This document shows, one piece after another, positions 43,107 to 54,468 of a stretch of 61,703 bases of DNA. Where the stretch lies: contig CAJFVT010000149.1 of NCBI GenBank assembly GCA_904420525.1, positions 1 to 61,703 of the forward strand, given 5' to 3'. Within the stretch, counting starts at the first letter, position 1, and every line of letters starts with the position of its first letter. This DNA comes from an uncultured Clostridia bacterium. Its GTDB lineage: Bacteria; Bacillota; Clostridia; UBA1381. The notes under the pieces are model-generated. The model was not told where the DNA came from. It was given only the letters and a program-made list of their open reading frames with translations, and searched no databases. Position numbers and translations under genes: made by a program.

Positions 43107-44276
43107 ATGAAACTGCGGGATAACATAAAAAAGATCCTTATTGTTATCGGCACACTGATATTCCTCGGTCTGCTTGTTTATTTTGCCGGACCGGTGGTGA
43201 TCAGAGCAGCAATTTATATTTTCAGACTGTTCTCTCCGTTCATATTCGGATTTTTGATATCGAGACTCATCAATCCGGTCGCCGACAGGCTGCAGAAACG
43301 CTTAAAGATCCCGCGCGCCGCATCCGCCGCTATGGTAGTTATCCTCACCATCGCTATAATAATAGGCATAATAGGCGGTGTGGGCTACAAGCTTTTCGAT
43401 GAGATAAAGAACCTGTATTACCAATGGCCGTCCATGGTGGAATCCTTCCAGAACGGCTGGAACGATCTTACCGGTCAGCTGAGCAGCTTATATATCGACC
43501 TTCCAGATTCGGTACAGAACATGCTGGATAATCTGTACAACAATATAACAAATCAGATATCGCAGTTCATGTCAAATATTGAGGTCATAAATAATGCTCA
43601 GGACTTTGCAAGAGCCTTGCCCGGCGGTTTTATATGGACGATAGTTTTTGTTATTGCAATGTTCTTTATGGTCTCTCAGAAAGAAAGCATCGACAGATCT
43701 ATAAAACGTTTTCTCGGTCCCAAAAAGGTCGCGAAGCTTACGGAGATAAACAACGAGTGCAGAAAATATCTCGGAGGCTATGTGCGGGCGCAGATAATAC
43801 TGATGTTCATCATATTTGTTGTGATCGCAATAATACTTTCGATCCTGGGCGCGCCGTATTCACTGCTTGTAGCCGCAGCCACGGCTATACTTGACGCACT
43901 GCCGTTCCTGGGAAGCGGTATAACCCTGTGGCCGCTGGCGTTTATTTATTTTGTCAACGGCAATCTCAAGCTTGGCATCGGTTATGTGTGCGTTTATATA
44001 GCGGTAGCCATCCTCAGACGTTTGGTCGAGCCGAAGCTTGTCAGCGACAAAATGGGACTTAATCCGATAATGACGCTTGTGGCTATGTATATAGGCTACC
44101 GCTGGTGGGGGATCATCGGAATGCTGATAGGCCCGATACTTTTGATGATAATAATAAGTCTGTATAAGGTCGGATTATTCAACGGTGTAATAAAAATATT
44201 AAAGCAGCTATGGGGCTTTGCAGTCCGCGAGGTAAAGATGTTTATTGAGTATATAAACAACATTTTGAATAAGTGA
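43107..44276 (+). CDS. ytvI: AI-2E/YtvI-family membrane protein, 389 aa
   Basis: This polytopic protein belongs to the PerM/AI-2E exporter superfamily. The order of segments is as in YtvI, a membrane protein expressed in sporulating Bacillus. Two N-terminal helices (ILIVIGTLIFLGLLVYFAG, FIFGFLISRLI) and a third (MVVILTIAIIIGIIG) precede a long soluble loop (about 110-175). The remaining helices follow, with LGAPYSLLVAAATAILDALP and the conserved GSGITLWP and LGIGYV stretches. VEPKLVSDKMGLNPIMTLVA is the most conserved part. AGGTG precedes the ATG. The cargo is unknown. It lies 11 bp before metG. Confidence 0.85.
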   Translation: MKLRDNIKKILIVIGTLIFLGLLVYFAGPVVIRAAIYIFRLFSPFIFGFLISRLINPVADRLQKRLKIPRAASAAMVVILTIAIIIGIIGGVGYKLFDEIKNLYYQWPSMVESFQNGWNDLTGQLSSLYIDLPDSVQNMLDNLYNNITNQISQFMSNIEVINNAQDFARALPGGFIWTIVFVIAMFFMVSQKESIDRSIKRFLGPKKVAKLTEINNECRKYLGGYVRAQIILMFIIFVVIAIILSILGAPYSLLVAAATAILDALPFLGSGITLWPLAFIYFVNGNLKLGIGYVCVYIAVAILRRLVEPKLVSDKMGLNPIMTLVAMYIGYRWWGIIGMLIGPILLMIIISLYKVGLFNGVIKILKQLWGFAVREVKMFIEYINNILNK

Positions 44277-44287
44277 GGAGTATGAGA

Positions 44288-46216
44288 ATGGATAAAGAAA
44301 AATTTTATGTTACTACCGCCATTGCGTACACATCGAAAACACCGCACGTAGGCAACACCTATGAATTGGTTCTTACAGATGCGATCGCACGGCATAACCG
44401 GTATATAGGAAAGGATGTATACTTTCTTACCGGAACTGACGAGCATGGTCAGAAGATACAGGAGATCGCCGAGGAACAGGGGATAACTCCGCAGCAGCAT
44501 GTTGACAAGATAGCCGGTGAGATAAGAGATATAGCCGATATGCTCAACATAAGCTACGATGGATTCATAAGAACAACGGACGACCATCATGTGAAAGCTG
44601 TCCAGAAGATATTCAAAAAGCTGTATGATCAGGGCGACATATACAAGAGCGAATACGAGGGCTGGTACTGCACACCGTGCGAATCCTTCTGGACTCAGAC
44701 ACAGCTCAAGGACGGCTGCTGCCCCGACTGCGGCAGACCGGTACAGAAAACAAAGGAAGAGGCATACTTCTTCAAAATGTCAAAATACCAGAATCAGCTT
44801 GAGCGGTACATTGAGGAAAACCCGGACTTTATACAGCCGGAATCAAGAAAAAATGAGATGCTCAACAACTTCATAAAGCCCGGACTTCAGGATCTGTGCG
44901 TTTCACGTACCAGCTTTACATGGGGCATACCTGTGGATTTCGATCCCGGGCATGTGATATATGTGTGGATCGACGCGCTTTCAAACTATATAACAGCTCT
45001 GGGATATTCAGTCGATGAAAAGGGCGAGCTTTACAAAAAATACTGGCCTGCTGACGTCCATGTAATAGGCAAGGACATATTGAGATTTCACACTATCTAT
45101 TGGCCGATAATGCTTATGGCTTTGGGCGAGCCGCTGCCTAAGAAGGTATTCGGTCATCCATGGATGCTTTTCGGCGAAGAAAAAATGAGCAAGTCGCGCG
45201 GGAATGTTATATACGCGCAGGATCTTGTGCGTCATTTCGGAGTTGACGCGGTCCGCTATTATATGCTCCATGAGATGCCGTTCGCTCAGGACGGGACCAT
45301 CACCTATGAGGTGTTCATAAGCCGCTACAACAGCGACCTTGCAAATACGCTCGGAAACCTCGTTACAAGAACTGTAGCCATGGTGAACAAATACTTCGGC
45401 GGTATCGTCCCGGCTCCGGCTGAGGAAGGCGAGTTTGACGCTGATCTGAGATCTGCCGCTCTGAACGCTATGCCGGCTATCGAAAAGAAGATGGATTCTC
45501 TGCGTGTGGCAGACGCGCTCGATGAGATATGGAAGGTCGTAAACCGTGCAAACAAATATATCGATGAGACCACTCCTTGGATACTGGCAAAAAATGATGA
45601 AACAAAGCCGAGACTCGGCACTGTATTATATAACCTTATCGAAGCTATACGGATAATAGCCTCGCTTTTAAGCTCATATATGCCTGAGACCTCTAAAAAG
45701 ATACTTGATGAGATCGGAGCGGAGGAGTCGTCATATGAGAGCGTCAAGACCTTCGGCGCATACAAGTCCGGCTCAAAGGTCGGCAATGCCGATGTGCTGT
45801 TCGCAAGGATAGACTCTGAAAAGAAGCTTGAGGAGCTTTCCGTTGAAATGGAGCAGGCACAGAAGCCTGATATAGATATCGCGCCCTACAAGGATTATAT
45901 TGAATTTGACGAATGGGAAAAGCTCGATATAAGAGTTGGAAAGGTGCTAGAATGCGAGCCTGTGAAAAAGTCGAAAAAGCTTCTGCGCTTCACGCTTGAG
46001 GTCGGGAACGAAAAGCGCCAGATACTTTCCGGCATATCGCAGTACCACAAGCCGGAGGAGCTTATAGGGAAAAATGTCGTATTCATCGCAAATCTCAAGC
46101 CGAGAAAGATGATGGGACTTGAATCCTGCGGAATGATCCTTTCCGCGGAGCATGACGGAAAGCTTACCGCGCTTACAACGATAAACGACATCCAGTCAGG
46201 CGCTGAGATAGTGTGA
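44288..46216 (+). CDS. metG: Methionine-tRNA ligase, 642 aa
   Basis: MetG charges methionine on tRNA-Met. Here the class I HIGH-type motif reads TPHVGNTYE, and the KMSKS motif is present exactly (EEKMSKSRGN). A zinc-finger-like insert with CTPCESF and CPDCGRP (four Cys) is seen. The anticodon-binding helical domain follows at about 380-510. The last 110 residues are a tRNA-binding dimerisation domain (KLDIRVGKVLECEPVKKSKK, MMGLESCGMILSAEH). The ATG at 44288 follows GAGGAG after 7 nt; the GTG and ATG just upstream overlap that site. It ends the plus-strand run, before a hairpin and the convergent rpoC. Confidence 0.96.
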   Translation: MDKEKFYVTTAIAYTSKTPHVGNTYELVLTDAIARHNRYIGKDVYFLTGTDEHGQKIQEIAEEQGITPQQHVDKIAGEIRDIADMLNISYDGFIRTTDDHHVKAVQKIFKKLYDQGDIYKSEYEGWYCTPCESFWTQTQLKDGCCPDCGRPVQKTKEEAYFFKMSKYQNQLERYIEENPDFIQPESRKNEMLNNFIKPGLQDLCVSRTSFTWGIPVDFDPGHVIYVWIDALSNYITALGYSVDEKGELYKKYWPADVHVIGKDILRFHTIYWPIMLMALGEPLPKKVFGHPWMLFGEEKMSKSRGNVIYAQDLVRHFGVDAVRYYMLHEMPFAQDGTITYEVFISRYNSDLANTLGNLVTRTVAMVNKYFGGIVPAPAEEGEFDADLRSAALNAMPAIEKKMDSLRVADALDEIWKVVNRANKYIDETTPWILAKNDETKPRLGTVLYNLIEAIRIIASLLSSYMPETSKKILDEIGAEESSYESVKTFGAYKSGSKVGNADVLFARIDSEKKLEELSVEMEQAQKPDIDIAPYKDYIEFDEWEKLDIRVGKVLECEPVKKSKKLLRFTLEVGNEKRQILSGISQYHKPEELIGKNVVFIANLKPRKMMGLESCGMILSAEHDGKLTALTTINDIQSGAEIV

Positions 46217-46228
46217 TATATACGTAAG

Positions 46229-46266
46229 AGGCTGTTGCAAAACTCAACGAGTTTGCAACAGCCCCT
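46229..46266 (+). terminator. Hairpin after metG
   Basis: GGCTGTTGCAAAACTC and GAGTTTGCAACAGCC pair over 15 bp with one bulged A. No good T-tract follows. A second perfect 10-bp hairpin (CATGCCAGCG / CGCTGGCATG, 46323-46352) lies downstream in the 248-bp metG-rpoC gap. Confidence 0.65.
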
Positions 46267-46414
46267 TAACTATGTTCAACAGTCACTACTGATCCTTTCT
46301 TGGTATCATTATAGCAATAAAACATGCCAGCGTCAATATAACCGCTGGCATGGATCGTATGTTTTCTGGCATAGAATGCAACGTTTTTTATAAATATATT
46401 ACTGTATTTTTGAT

Positions 46415-46458
46415 CAAAAAAGCTCCCGGCATCGGCGCTTGCGCTGATGCCGGGAGCT
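46415..46458 (-). terminator. Strong terminator of rpoBC
   Basis: On the minus strand AGCTCCCGGCATC-A-GCGC and GCGC-C-GATGCCGGGAGCT pair over about 17 bp, with a 2-nt loop region and one mismatch, followed by TTTTTT. It begins 7 bp past the rpoC stop. Confidence 0.92.
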
Positions 46459-46464
46459 CTATTT

Positions 46465-49400
46465 TTATTCTATATTCTCGCTGAGTATTTCTTCGCCGTT
46501 TATTGTTATATTAACGTCCTTATACATGCTCATTCCTGTGCCTGCCGGTATGAGCTTACCGATAATAACGTTCTCCTTAAGTCCCATAAGCGGATCTATC
46601 TTGCCCTTGATCGCAGCTTCAGTGAGGACCTTTGTGGTCTCCTGGAACGATGCCGCTGAGAGGAACGACTCCGTTGCAAGCGAAGCCTTTGTTATACCAA
46701 GGAGCACAGGCGATGCGACTGCTTCTCCGCCGCCCTTCTCCTGCACTATCTCATTGGCCTCCTCGAATTCAAGGTTATCGGTAAGCGAACCGATAAGGAG
46801 ATCTGTATCTCCCGCATCCTCGATCCTTACCTTACGCAGCATTTGTCTTGTGATGACCTCAACGTGCTTGTCGTTGATATCAACACCCTGCATACGGTAT
46901 GTTCTCTGAACCTCACGCGTTATATACATCTGAACTGCGTCAGGTCCGTTGATGCGGAGTATATCATTCGGATTGACAGAACCAGCAGTGATCTCGCCGC
47001 CCTTTTCTATATAATCACCGTCATGCACCTTTATAGAAGCACCGTACGGTATCGCATAGGTCCTTGATTCGCCAAGCTCGTTATTCGTGATAACGACCTC
47101 TCGCTTCTGCTTTGAATCATTCACCTTTACAGTACCTTCTATTTCCGATATTATAGCAACACCTTTAGGACGTCTTGCCTCGAAAAGCTCCTCAACACGC
47201 GGGAGACCCTGTGTGATATCACTGCCTGAGGCAACACCGCCGGCATGGAACGTTCTCATCGTAAGCTGTGTACCCGGCTCACCTATCGACTGCGCCGCGA
47301 TTATACCCACGGCCTCACCGATATTTACAAGCGTTCCAGTCGCCAGGTTCTTTCCGTAACACTTAGCGCATACACCGATCTTTGACTTGCATGTGAGCAC
47401 TGAACGGATCTTTACCTTGCTTATTCCTGCTTTGACTATCTTTTCAGCCTGTCTCGGCGTTATAAGCTCCCCGCCGACTGCGATCACCTCGCCTGTGGCA
47501 GGATCCACTACATCCTCCCAAGCTGTACGGCCCTCGATACGGTCATAAAGCGGCTCTATTACCTCATTGCCGTCCTTTATGTCCTCCACCTCAGCATATT
47601 TGTTAGTTCCGCAGTCTATCTCGCGGACGATAACATCCTGCGCGACATCGACAAGTCGTCTCGTAAGATAACCTGAGTCGGCCGTTCTGAGCGATGTATC
47701 AGTAAGGCCCTTACGAGCGCCGTGAGAGGATACGAAATACTCAAGCACGTTAAGACCTTCACGGAAGTTCGCTCTGATAGGTATCTCGACAGTACGTCCC
47801 TGTGTGTCGGCCATAAGACCGCGCATAGCAGCAAGCTGACGGATCTGGTTCGTCGAACCACGCGCTCCGGAATCCGCCATCATGTAGATCGGATTGAACT
47901 CGCCAAGATGCGCAAGCATGGCATCCGTTACCTGAGATGACGCATCAGCCCAGATCTTGATTACCTGCTGATACCTCTCCTCGTTCGTCAATTCACCAAA
48001 ACGGTAGCGGGCCGTTATTCCCTCGACCTTCTTTTCCGCATCTGCAAGTATACCCGGCTTTTCCTTAGGAACAGTGATATCCGATACCGAAACGGTGAGC
48101 GCGCCTATAGTCGAATACTTATAGCCGGTAGCCTTTATCTTATCCAGCATTACAGATGTTACAGATGTTCCGTGTGTATCTATACATTTAGCTATGATAT
48201 CGCCTAGCTGTCCCTTCTTGACAATGAAATCTACCTCAAAATCAAATGCCTTTTCAGGATCAGTCCTGTCAACAAAGCCAAGATCCTGCGGGATATTATC
48301 ATTGAATATGATCCTTCCCGCCGTTGTTTCTATAAGCTTTGTTCTTTCAGCTCCGTCAAATTCCTTCGTTACCTCTACTTTTATTTTTTCATGCAAGGTT
48401 ATCACATGTGTTGTATAAGCCAGAAGCGCCTCCTCAGTTGAAAGGAACTTCTTTTCTGTAACTGTTTTGGCCTTTGCGAGGAAGCTGTCCACCGATATTG
48501 TAACATTTCTTCCGCCAACAGCAACTGTTATAGGATTTTCATTAGATATCTTCGTTTCATTGAGCTTTACCTTTTCAAGCGTCAGCACATACTCATATGC
48601 TTCCTTACATGAACCGAAGCTCTCTATCGGTTTTGACTCATCCACAACTGCCGGAGTTTCATCCGATCCTGCCAGCAGCTGCTCGAACGCCGTCTGCTTG
48701 TTCTCGTCTCCGCTGATTATGTCATATATCTTCTTATAATCCTCTTTTACGATGGTAAGATAGTACGATCCGAGGATCATGTCCTGTGTCGGAACAGTGA
48801 CAGGATGACCATCCTGAGGCTTCAGCAGATTGTTGGCCGAAAGCATAAGGAAACGCGCCTCCGCCTGCGCCTCAGGCGAAAGAGGAACGTGTATAGCCAT
48901 CTGGTCGCCGTCGAAGTCAGCATTATAAGCCGTACATACGAGCGGATGCAGCTTAAGCGCGCGTCCTTCAACAAGGCGCGGCTCAAATGCCTGTATGCCC
49001 AGACGGTGAAGTGTGGGCGCTCTGTTGAGAAGGACAGGATGCTCCTTGATTACCTCCTCAAGCACATCCCATACCTCCGGACGCGTCCGCTCTACCATAC
49101 GCTTAGCGCTCTTTATGTTATGAGCTATACCTCTTGATACAAGCTCCTTCATAACGAACGGCTTGAACAGCTCTATAGCCATCTCCTTAGGCAGACCGCA
49201 CTGATATATCTTCATCTCCGGTCCTACGACGATAACCGAACGCCCTGAATAATCGACACGCTTACCAAGCAGGTTCTGTCTGAAACGTCCCTGCTTACCC
49301 TTGAGCATATCCGAAAGCGACTTTAGCGCTCTGTTTCCCGGACCCGTTACAGTTCTGCCGCGGCGTCCGTTGTTTATAAGCGCATCTACCGCTTCCTGAA

Positions 49401-50277
49401 GCATACGCTTTTCATTTCTTATAATGATATCAGGCGCGCCGAGCTCAAGAAGTCTCTTAAGACGGTTATTTCTGTTTATCACGCGCCTGTAAAGATCGTT
49501 CAGATCGCTCGTGGCAAAACGGCCGCCGTCAAGCTGGACCATAGGACGAAGCTCCGGCGGAATAACTGGAACGACAGTTAGTATCATCCATTCCGGACGA
49601 TTTCCTGAGAGCCTGAACGCCTCAACTATTTCCAGTCTCTTTATTATACGCGCCTTCTTCTGCCCCTGTGCTTCCTCAAGCTCAGCCTTGAGCTCATCTG
49701 CAAGCTCTTCAAGATCTATCGCCTCAAGGAGAGTCTTTATAGACTCGGCTCCCATTCCCGCGCTGAACGCATTCTTTCCGTATTTTTCAAGATATTCGTT
49801 ATATTCTCTGTCTGAAAGTATCTGTCCGACAGAAATATCGTTATTAACAAGCTCATCATTTACATATGTTACTATATAAGATGCAAAATACAGTACCTTT
49901 TCAAGCTGTCTCGGCGATAAGTCGAGCATAAGTCCGATCGATGACGGAACACCCTTGAAATACCATATATGTGATACCGGCGTTGCAAGGTCAATGTGTC
50001 CCATTCTCTCGCGGCGTACCTTTGACTTAGTTACTTCAACTCCGCAGCGCTCGCACACCTTGCCCTTAAATCTGATTTTTTTGTACTTACCGCAGTGACA
50101 TTCCCAATCCTTTGTCGGTCCGAAGATCCTTTCGCAGAATAATCCGTCCTTCTCAGGCTTAAGCGTACGGTAGTTTATTGTTTCCGGCTTTGTCACCTCG
50201 CCATGCGACCACTTCAGTATGGTTTCCGGAGAGGCAAGACCGATCTTTATCGCTTCAAAGCTGTTAAATTCTAGCAT
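46465..50277 (-). CDS. rpoC: DNA-directed RNA polymerase subunit beta', 1270 aa
   Basis: RpoC forms half of the RNA polymerase cleft and holds the catalytic magnesium. The first zinc site is seen ([20 protein letters not shown]). The catalytic [10 protein letters not shown] has D454, D456 and D458. A clamp ([20 protein letters not shown]), the bridge helix region ([20 protein letters not shown]) and the second zinc site ([13 protein letters not shown]) follow in order. The length matches Firmicute beta' without large insertions. GGAGG precedes the ATG. A 70-bp gap with a GCGCCT-GTAA-AGGCGC hairpin (50308-50323) separates it from rpoB. The usual following genes (rpsL, rpsG) are absent. Confidence 0.98.
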   Translation of the reverse strand: MLEFNSFEAIKIGLASPETILKWSHGEVTKPETINYRTLKPEKDGLFCERIFGPTKDWECHCGKYKKIRFKGKVCERCGVEVTKSKVRRERMGHIDLATPVSHIWYFKGVPSSIGLMLDLSPRQLEKVLYFASYIVTYVNDELVNNDISVGQILSDREYNEYLEKYGKNAFSAGMGAESIKTLLEAIDLEELADELKAELEEAQGQKKARIIKRLEIVEAFRLSGNRPEWMILTVVPVIPPELRPMVQLDGGRFATSDLNDLYRRVINRNNRLKRLLELGAPDIIIRNEKRMLQEAVDALINNGRRGRTVTGPGNRALKSLSDMLKGKQGRFRQNLLGKRVDYSGRSVIVVGPEMKIYQCGLPKEMAIELFKPFVMKELVSRGIAHNIKSAKRMVERTRPEVWDVLEEVIKEHPVLLNRAPTLHRLGIQAFEPRLVEGRALKLHPLVCTAYNADFDGDQMAIHVPLSPEAQAEARFLMLSANNLLKPQDGHPVTVPTQDMILGSYYLTIVKEDYKKIYDIISGDENKQTAFEQLLAGSDETPAVVDESKPIESFGSCKEAYEYVLTLEKVKLNETKISNENPITVAVGGRNVTISVDSFLAKAKTVTEKKFLSTEEALLAYTTHVITLHEKIKVEVTKEFDGAERTKLIETTAGRIIFNDNIPQDLGFVDRTDPEKAFDFEVDFIVKKGQLGDIIAKCIDTHGTSVTSVMLDKIKATGYKYSTIGALTVSVSDITVPKEKPGILADAEKKVEGITARYRFGELTNEERYQQVIKIWADASSQVTDAMLAHLGEFNPIYMMADSGARGSTNQIRQLAAMRGLMADTQGRTVEIPIRANFREGLNVLEYFVSSHGARKGLTDTSLRTADSGYLTRRLVDVAQDVIVREIDCGTNKYAEVEDIKDGNEVIEPLYDRIEGRTAWEDVVDPATGEVIAVGGELITPRQAEKIVKAGISKVKIRSVLTCKSKIGVCAKCYGKNLATGTLVNIGEAVGIIAAQSIGEPGTQLTMRTFHAGGVASGSDITQGLPRVEELFEARRPKGVAIISEIEGTVKVNDSKQKREVVITNNELGESRTYAIPYGASIKVHDGDYIEKGGEITAGSVNPNDILRINGPDAVQMYITREVQRTYRMQGVDINDKHVEVITRQMLRKVRIEDAGDTDLLIGSLTDNLEFEEANEIVQEKGGGEAVASPVLLGITKASLATESFLSAASFQETTKVLTEAAIKGKIDPLMGLKENVIIGKLIPAGTGMSMYKDVNITINGEEILSENIE

Positions 50278-50347
50278 TCAAAAACCTCCATAGCAAATCA
50301 CCGACAGGCGCCTTTACAGGCGCTCCGTCTGAAACTGTCAAAACACA

Positions 50348-53300
50348 TCAAAAATCACTGTCGTCGAAGTCCATTAAGGAGCTGTCATCATCAAGATCAA
50401 GAGACAGCTCAGGCTCGTCATCATCATCTTCAAGGAGCATGTTTGCATCATTGAGATCATTCTCATCGAGCGAATCTGAAATGCCGTCGCCTTCCTCCAT
50501 TGTTTCAACTATATCATCGCTTACCGTATCAGCATCGTCATCATCAAACGTAGCGTCAAGGTCGATCTCCTCCATGTTATGATTGAGTATCCTGATATCG
50601 AGCGCCAGCGACTGAAGCTCCTTAACGAGTACCTTAAACGATTCAGGAACACCGGATTTAGGTATATTCTCACCTTTTACTATAGCCTCATATGTCTTGA
50701 CACGTCCTACGATATCGTCCGACTTAACGGTCAGTATCTCCTGGAGCGTATATGCCGCGCCGTATGCCTCAAGCGCCCAAACCTCCATCTCACCAAATCT
50801 CTGTCCGCCGAACTGTGCTTTACCGCCGAGCGGCTGCTGAGTTACGAGCGAGTAAGGGCCGGTCGAACGCGCGTGGATCTTATCATCAACAAGGTGATGC
50901 AGCTTCAGGTAATACATTATCCCGACCGTTACCGGATTATCAAACTTTTCACCTGTGCGTCCGTCATATACGACAGATTTATATGTTTCATTTAGTCCTG
51001 CTTCCTTAAACGCTTCCTTAAGGTCTGAATCCTGCGCGCCGTCGAATACCGGTGTCGCTATCTTTATGAACTTGCCCGGTCTTGCGGCGTCCTTTGCTGT
51101 GAGAACAGCTTCTCTGAAGGTGTCGCTTGATATCTTTTCAAGCTCTTCTCTGGTTTTCAGGCTCAGATTCCTGTACGCATAGCCGAGATGCATCTCAAGC
51201 ACCTGTCCTATATTCATTCGCGACGGAACGCCCAGAGGGTTAAGAACTATCTGCAGCGGTGTACCATCCTCAAGGAACGGCATATCCTCCTGCGGAAGGA
51301 CTCTTGAAACAACGCCCTTGTTTCCGTGACGTCCTGCCATCTTATCGCCGACGCTTATCTTACGCTTCTGAGCTATATAGCATACTACCGAATGATTTAC
51401 TCCCGGCGACATCTCATCCTGATTTTCACGCGAGAACTTCTTTACATCTACTATTATACCTGACTCACCGTGCGGTACGCGAAGCGATGTATCACGGACC
51501 TCACGCGCCTTTTCCCCGAAGATCGCGCGGAGCAGACGTTCCTCTGCGGTAAGCTCTGTTTCGCCCTTAGGTGTAACTTTTCCTACCAGTATATCGCCCG
51601 CATGTACCTCTGCGCCTATTCTAATGATACCGTTTTCATCGAGATCCTTCAGCGCGTCCTCTGAAACGTTCGGGATATCTCTTGTTATCTCCTCGGCTCC
51701 GAGCTTTGTATCTCTTGCTTCACACTCGTATTCCTCAAGATGGATCGAAGTGAATACATCGTTCTTTACAAGCTCCTCGCTTATTAGGACGGCGTCCTCG
51801 TAGTTATAGCCCTCCCAGGTCATGAAGCCTATAAGGATGTTTTTACCTAGCGCAAGCTCTCCGTTATCCATAGCGGGACCGTCTACTATGATATCGCCGC
51901 GCGATACTCTTTCGCCCTCCTTGACTATCGGGCGCTGATTTATACACGTACTCTGGTTTGAGCGGGCAAACTTGATCAGCTTATGCTCATGCTTCTTTCC
52001 GCTGTCACCCTTTATTATAATTCTGTTCGCATCTACCTTTTCAACTACGCCGTCTTCCTTCGCCAGCACTGCCGAGCCGGAATCCTTCGCAGCCTTATAT
52101 TCCATACCTGTGCCTACGATCGGAGAATCGGTGGTCAGAAGAGGCACCGCCTGACACTGCATGTTCGAGCCCATGAGCGCACGGTTAGCGTCATCGTTTT
52201 CAAGGAACGGTATACATGCAGTAACGACTGATACGAGCTGACGCGGCGATACGTCCATGTAGTCTATCCTTGAAGGCTCTGCCTCCAGTATATCCTCACG
52301 GTGACGGGCCGATACTCTCTTTGAAAGGAAATAACCGTTTTCATCAAGCGGCTCGTTAGCCTGTGCTATTATAAATCCGTCCTCCACATCGGCTGTCATG
52401 TACTCGATAACGTCTGTAACTCTTCCGTCAACGACCTTTCTGTACGGAGCTTCGATAAATCCGTATTCATTGACTCTTGCGAACGTCGCAAGAGAGGTGA
52501 TAAGTCCGATATTAGGACCTTCAGGGGTCTCTATAGGACACATTCTTCCGTAGTGAGAATAGTGGATATCACGAACCTCAAAGCCCGCCCTCTCTCTTGA
52601 AAGACCTCCGGGACCGAGCGCCGAGATCCTTCTCTTATGACGAAGCTCCGCAAGCGGATTTGGCTGGTCCATGAACTGTGAAAGCTGTGATGATCCAAAG
52701 AACTCGTTTATCGTTGCAATTATAGGTCTTATATTTATAAGAGATGAAGGCGTTATTATCTCAAGCTCCTGTGTAGACATCCTCTCTCTTACCGTTCTTT
52801 CCATCCTCGAAAGACCGATCCTGAACTGGTTCTGCAAAAGCTCGCCGACACACCTTAAACGTCTGTTTCCGAGATGGTCTATATCGTCGCAGTTTCCGGT
52901 ACCCTTTGTAAGGTTCAGACAGTAATTTACCGAAGCGAATATATCATCTATCGTGATATGCTTCGGGCTCAGCTCCGAAAATCTGTATTCGATCTGGCGT
53001 CTCGCATCCTCGTCATCCTCAGCATTTTCGAGAATGTCCATAAGAACGCTTCTTCTTACCTTGTCGCCGTGGATATCCAGATCATCGACCTCAAAGTCAA
53101 CGTATTCCTTAAGATATACCATATCGTTCGAGAATACCTTTACCAGCTGTCCCTCGATCTCCAGCATTACGCTGTTTACACCTGCGCGGTCGATCTTTTC
53201 AGCCATATCCTTGGATACTGTGTCACCGGCTTCGGCAAGTATTTCGCCTGTTCTCGGATCTGCAACGTCCTCCGCAAGCTTATGACCTCTGATCCTCGCC

Positions 53301-54142
53301 TTTATCTCAAGCTTTTTATTGTACTTATATCTTCCCACACGCGCAAGATCATAGCGCTTGGGATCAAAAAGCATATTCGTTATCAGTGATTCCGCATTCT
53401 CAACATTCAGCGGCTCGCCGGGACGAAGCTTCTTATATATTTCAAGCAGCGCTTCGTCTCTCGATGTTGACGGATCCTTTTCAAGCGTTGAGGTGATCTT
53501 AGTATCGTCTCCGAACATCTCGATGATCTCGCCGTTTGTTTCGAGTCCCATCGCTCTTAAAAGAACAGTTACCGGAAGCTTTCTGGTCCTGTCTATGCGG
53601 ACCGAGAAAACATCGTTTGAATCCGTTTCATATTCAAGCCATGCGCCGCGGTATGGAATAACGGTAGCTTTATAAAGCGGCTTACCGTTCTTATCGCGCT
53701 CAAATTCATAGTAGATACCAGGTGAGCGGACGAGCTGGCTGACGATAACTCGCTCAGCGCCGTTTATTATGAAGGTTCCCTGCTCCGTCATAAGAGGGAA
53801 ATCACCCATAAATATTTCCTGCTCCTTGATCTCTCCGGTCTCATTATTGATAAGCCTTACGCTTACCTTGAGCGGCGCCGCATACTTAACATCGCGCTCC
53901 TTGCATTCCTCTACCGTGTACTTGGGATTGTAATCGATATGATAGTCGTAAAACTCAAGAGAAAGCTTTTCAGCATGATCCTTGATAGGGGAGATGTCAC
54001 TGAAAACTTCTTTCAAGCCTTCCTCCAGAAACCATCTGTAGGAATCCTTCTGGATCTCAATGAGGTTTGGCATGTCCAAAGCCTCTTTGATTTTCGCATA
54101 GCTGAGTCGTATGTTTTTTCCGGCCTTCTGTGCGTGTAACAT
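50348..54142 (-). CDS. rpoB: DNA-directed RNA polymerase subunit beta with acidic C-terminal tail, 1264 aa
   Basis: RpoB makes the other half of the polymerase cleft. The rifampicin pocket reads [20 protein letters not shown], then [12 protein letters not shown]502 and S507 equal E. coli H526 and S531, and both are the drug-sensitive residues. An Arg replaces the Thr just before this His. [17 protein letters not shown] and [14 protein letters not shown] are further conserved parts. The core ends near LALDIRIL (about residue 1180). The last 80 residues are an Asp/Glu-rich tail ([30 protein letters not shown]). The ribosome site AGGTGA is 8 nt from the ATG. Confidence 0.98.
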   Translation of the reverse strand: MLHAQKAGKNIRLSYAKIKEALDMPNLIEIQKDSYRWFLEEGLKEVFSDISPIKDHAEKLSLEFYDYHIDYNPKYTVEECKERDVKYAAPLKVSVRLINNETGEIKEQEIFMGDFPLMTEQGTFIINGAERVIVSQLVRSPGIYYEFERDKNGKPLYKATVIPYRGAWLEYETDSNDVFSVRIDRTRKLPVTVLLRAMGLETNGEIIEMFGDDTKITSTLEKDPSTSRDEALLEIYKKLRPGEPLNVENAESLITNMLFDPKRYDLARVGRYKYNKKLEIKARIRGHKLAEDVADPRTGEILAEAGDTVSKDMAEKIDRAGVNSVMLEIEGQLVKVFSNDMVYLKEYVDFEVDDLDIHGDKVRRSVLMDILENAEDDEDARRQIEYRFSELSPKHITIDDIFASVNYCLNLTKGTGNCDDIDHLGNRRLRCVGELLQNQFRIGLSRMERTVRERMSTQELEIITPSSLINIRPIIATINEFFGSSQLSQFMDQPNPLAELRHKRRISALGPGGLSRERAGFEVRDIHYSHYGRMCPIETPEGPNIGLITSLATFARVNEYGFIEAPYRKVVDGRVTDVIEYMTADVEDGFIIAQANEPLDENGYFLSKRVSARHREDILEAEPSRIDYMDVSPRQLVSVVTACIPFLENDDANRALMGSNMQCQAVPLLTTDSPIVGTGMEYKAAKDSGSAVLAKEDGVVEKVDANRIIIKGDSGKKHEHKLIKFARSNQSTCINQRPIVKEGERVSRGDIIVDGPAMDNGELALGKNILIGFMTWEGYNYEDAVLISEELVKNDVFTSIHLEEYECEARDTKLGAEEITRDIPNVSEDALKDLDENGIIRIGAEVHAGDILVGKVTPKGETELTAEERLLRAIFGEKAREVRDTSLRVPHGESGIIVDVKKFSRENQDEMSPGVNHSVVCYIAQKRKISVGDKMAGRHGNKGVVSRVLPQEDMPFLEDGTPLQIVLNPLGVPSRMNIGQVLEMHLGYAYRNLSLKTREELEKISSDTFREAVLTAKDAARPGKFIKIATPVFDGAQDSDLKEAFKEAGLNETYKSVVYDGRTGEKFDNPVTVGIMYYLKLHHLVDDKIHARSTGPYSLVTQQPLGGKAQFGGQRFGEMEVWALEAYGAAYTLQEILTVKSDDIVGRVKTYEAIVKGENIPKSGVPESFKVLVKELQSLALDIRILNHNMEEIDLDATFDDDDADTVSDDIVETMEEGDGISDSLDENDLNDANMLLEDDDDEPELSLDLDDDSSLMDFDDSDF

Positions 54143-54172
54143 TTAGAAAATCACCTCATCAATTTGTACTCT

Positions 54173-54268
54173 TAAAAAAACGCCCTCCGCAAAAACCGCA
54201 TTTTTATGCGACTTTTCACGGATTGCCAACGATTTCAAACCGTTTTAGGGCAAACTTCTGATTTTATA
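54173..54268 (-). promoter_or_regulatory. Leader of rpoB with two terminator-like structures
   Basis: The transcript leader is about 120 nt. CGCAT-AAAA-ATGCG (54197-54210) is followed by GTTTTTG. Further on, AGGGCG (54182 side) can pair with TGCCCT (54247-54252 side), and a run of seven T follows it. Either could end transcription early, so the leader may attenuate rpoBC. Confidence 0.4.
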
Positions 54269-54297
54269 ATTTTAACACAAATCGCCTCATTTGTCAA
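54269..54297 (-). promoter_or_regulatory. Promoter of rpoBC
   Basis: TTGACA (54297-54292) and TAAAAT (54274-54269) are 17 nt apart on the minus strand, so rpoBC has its own start, divergent from the DUF6056-like gene. Confidence 0.8.
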
Positions 54298-54375
54298 TAC
54301 GAAAACGGAAATTTTTTCTGAGCTTTTTTCTTTTTCTTTTTTCTTTTTTTTACTTGATAATATTCAAAAACATAT

Positions 54376-54422
54376 ATTATACATCAAACCATATTGACAT
54401 AAAAAGCAAATTGATGTATAAT
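54376..54422 (+). promoter_or_regulatory. Consensus promoter enclosed in a 12-bp inverted repeat, DUF6056-like gene
   Basis: TTGACA (54394-54399) and TATAAT (54417-54422) are 17 nt apart: a full-consensus promoter. The -10 lies in TTGATGTATAAT (54411-54422), whose exact inverse ATTATACATCAA is at 54376-54387, upstream of the -35. The arms are perfect over 12 bp and their centres are 35 bp apart, as expected for a regulator that bridges the promoter. Confidence 0.75.
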
Positions 54423-54468
54423 TAAAGAAATTCTATAAAATCAATAGCTGAAGAATTTGGGAGGTACT

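Noticed and set aside
52874-53389. 171-codon plus-strand frame opposite rpoB
   Set aside because: It is antisense to a highly conserved gene, its translation shows no family features, and several other such frames occur across rpoB and rpoC.
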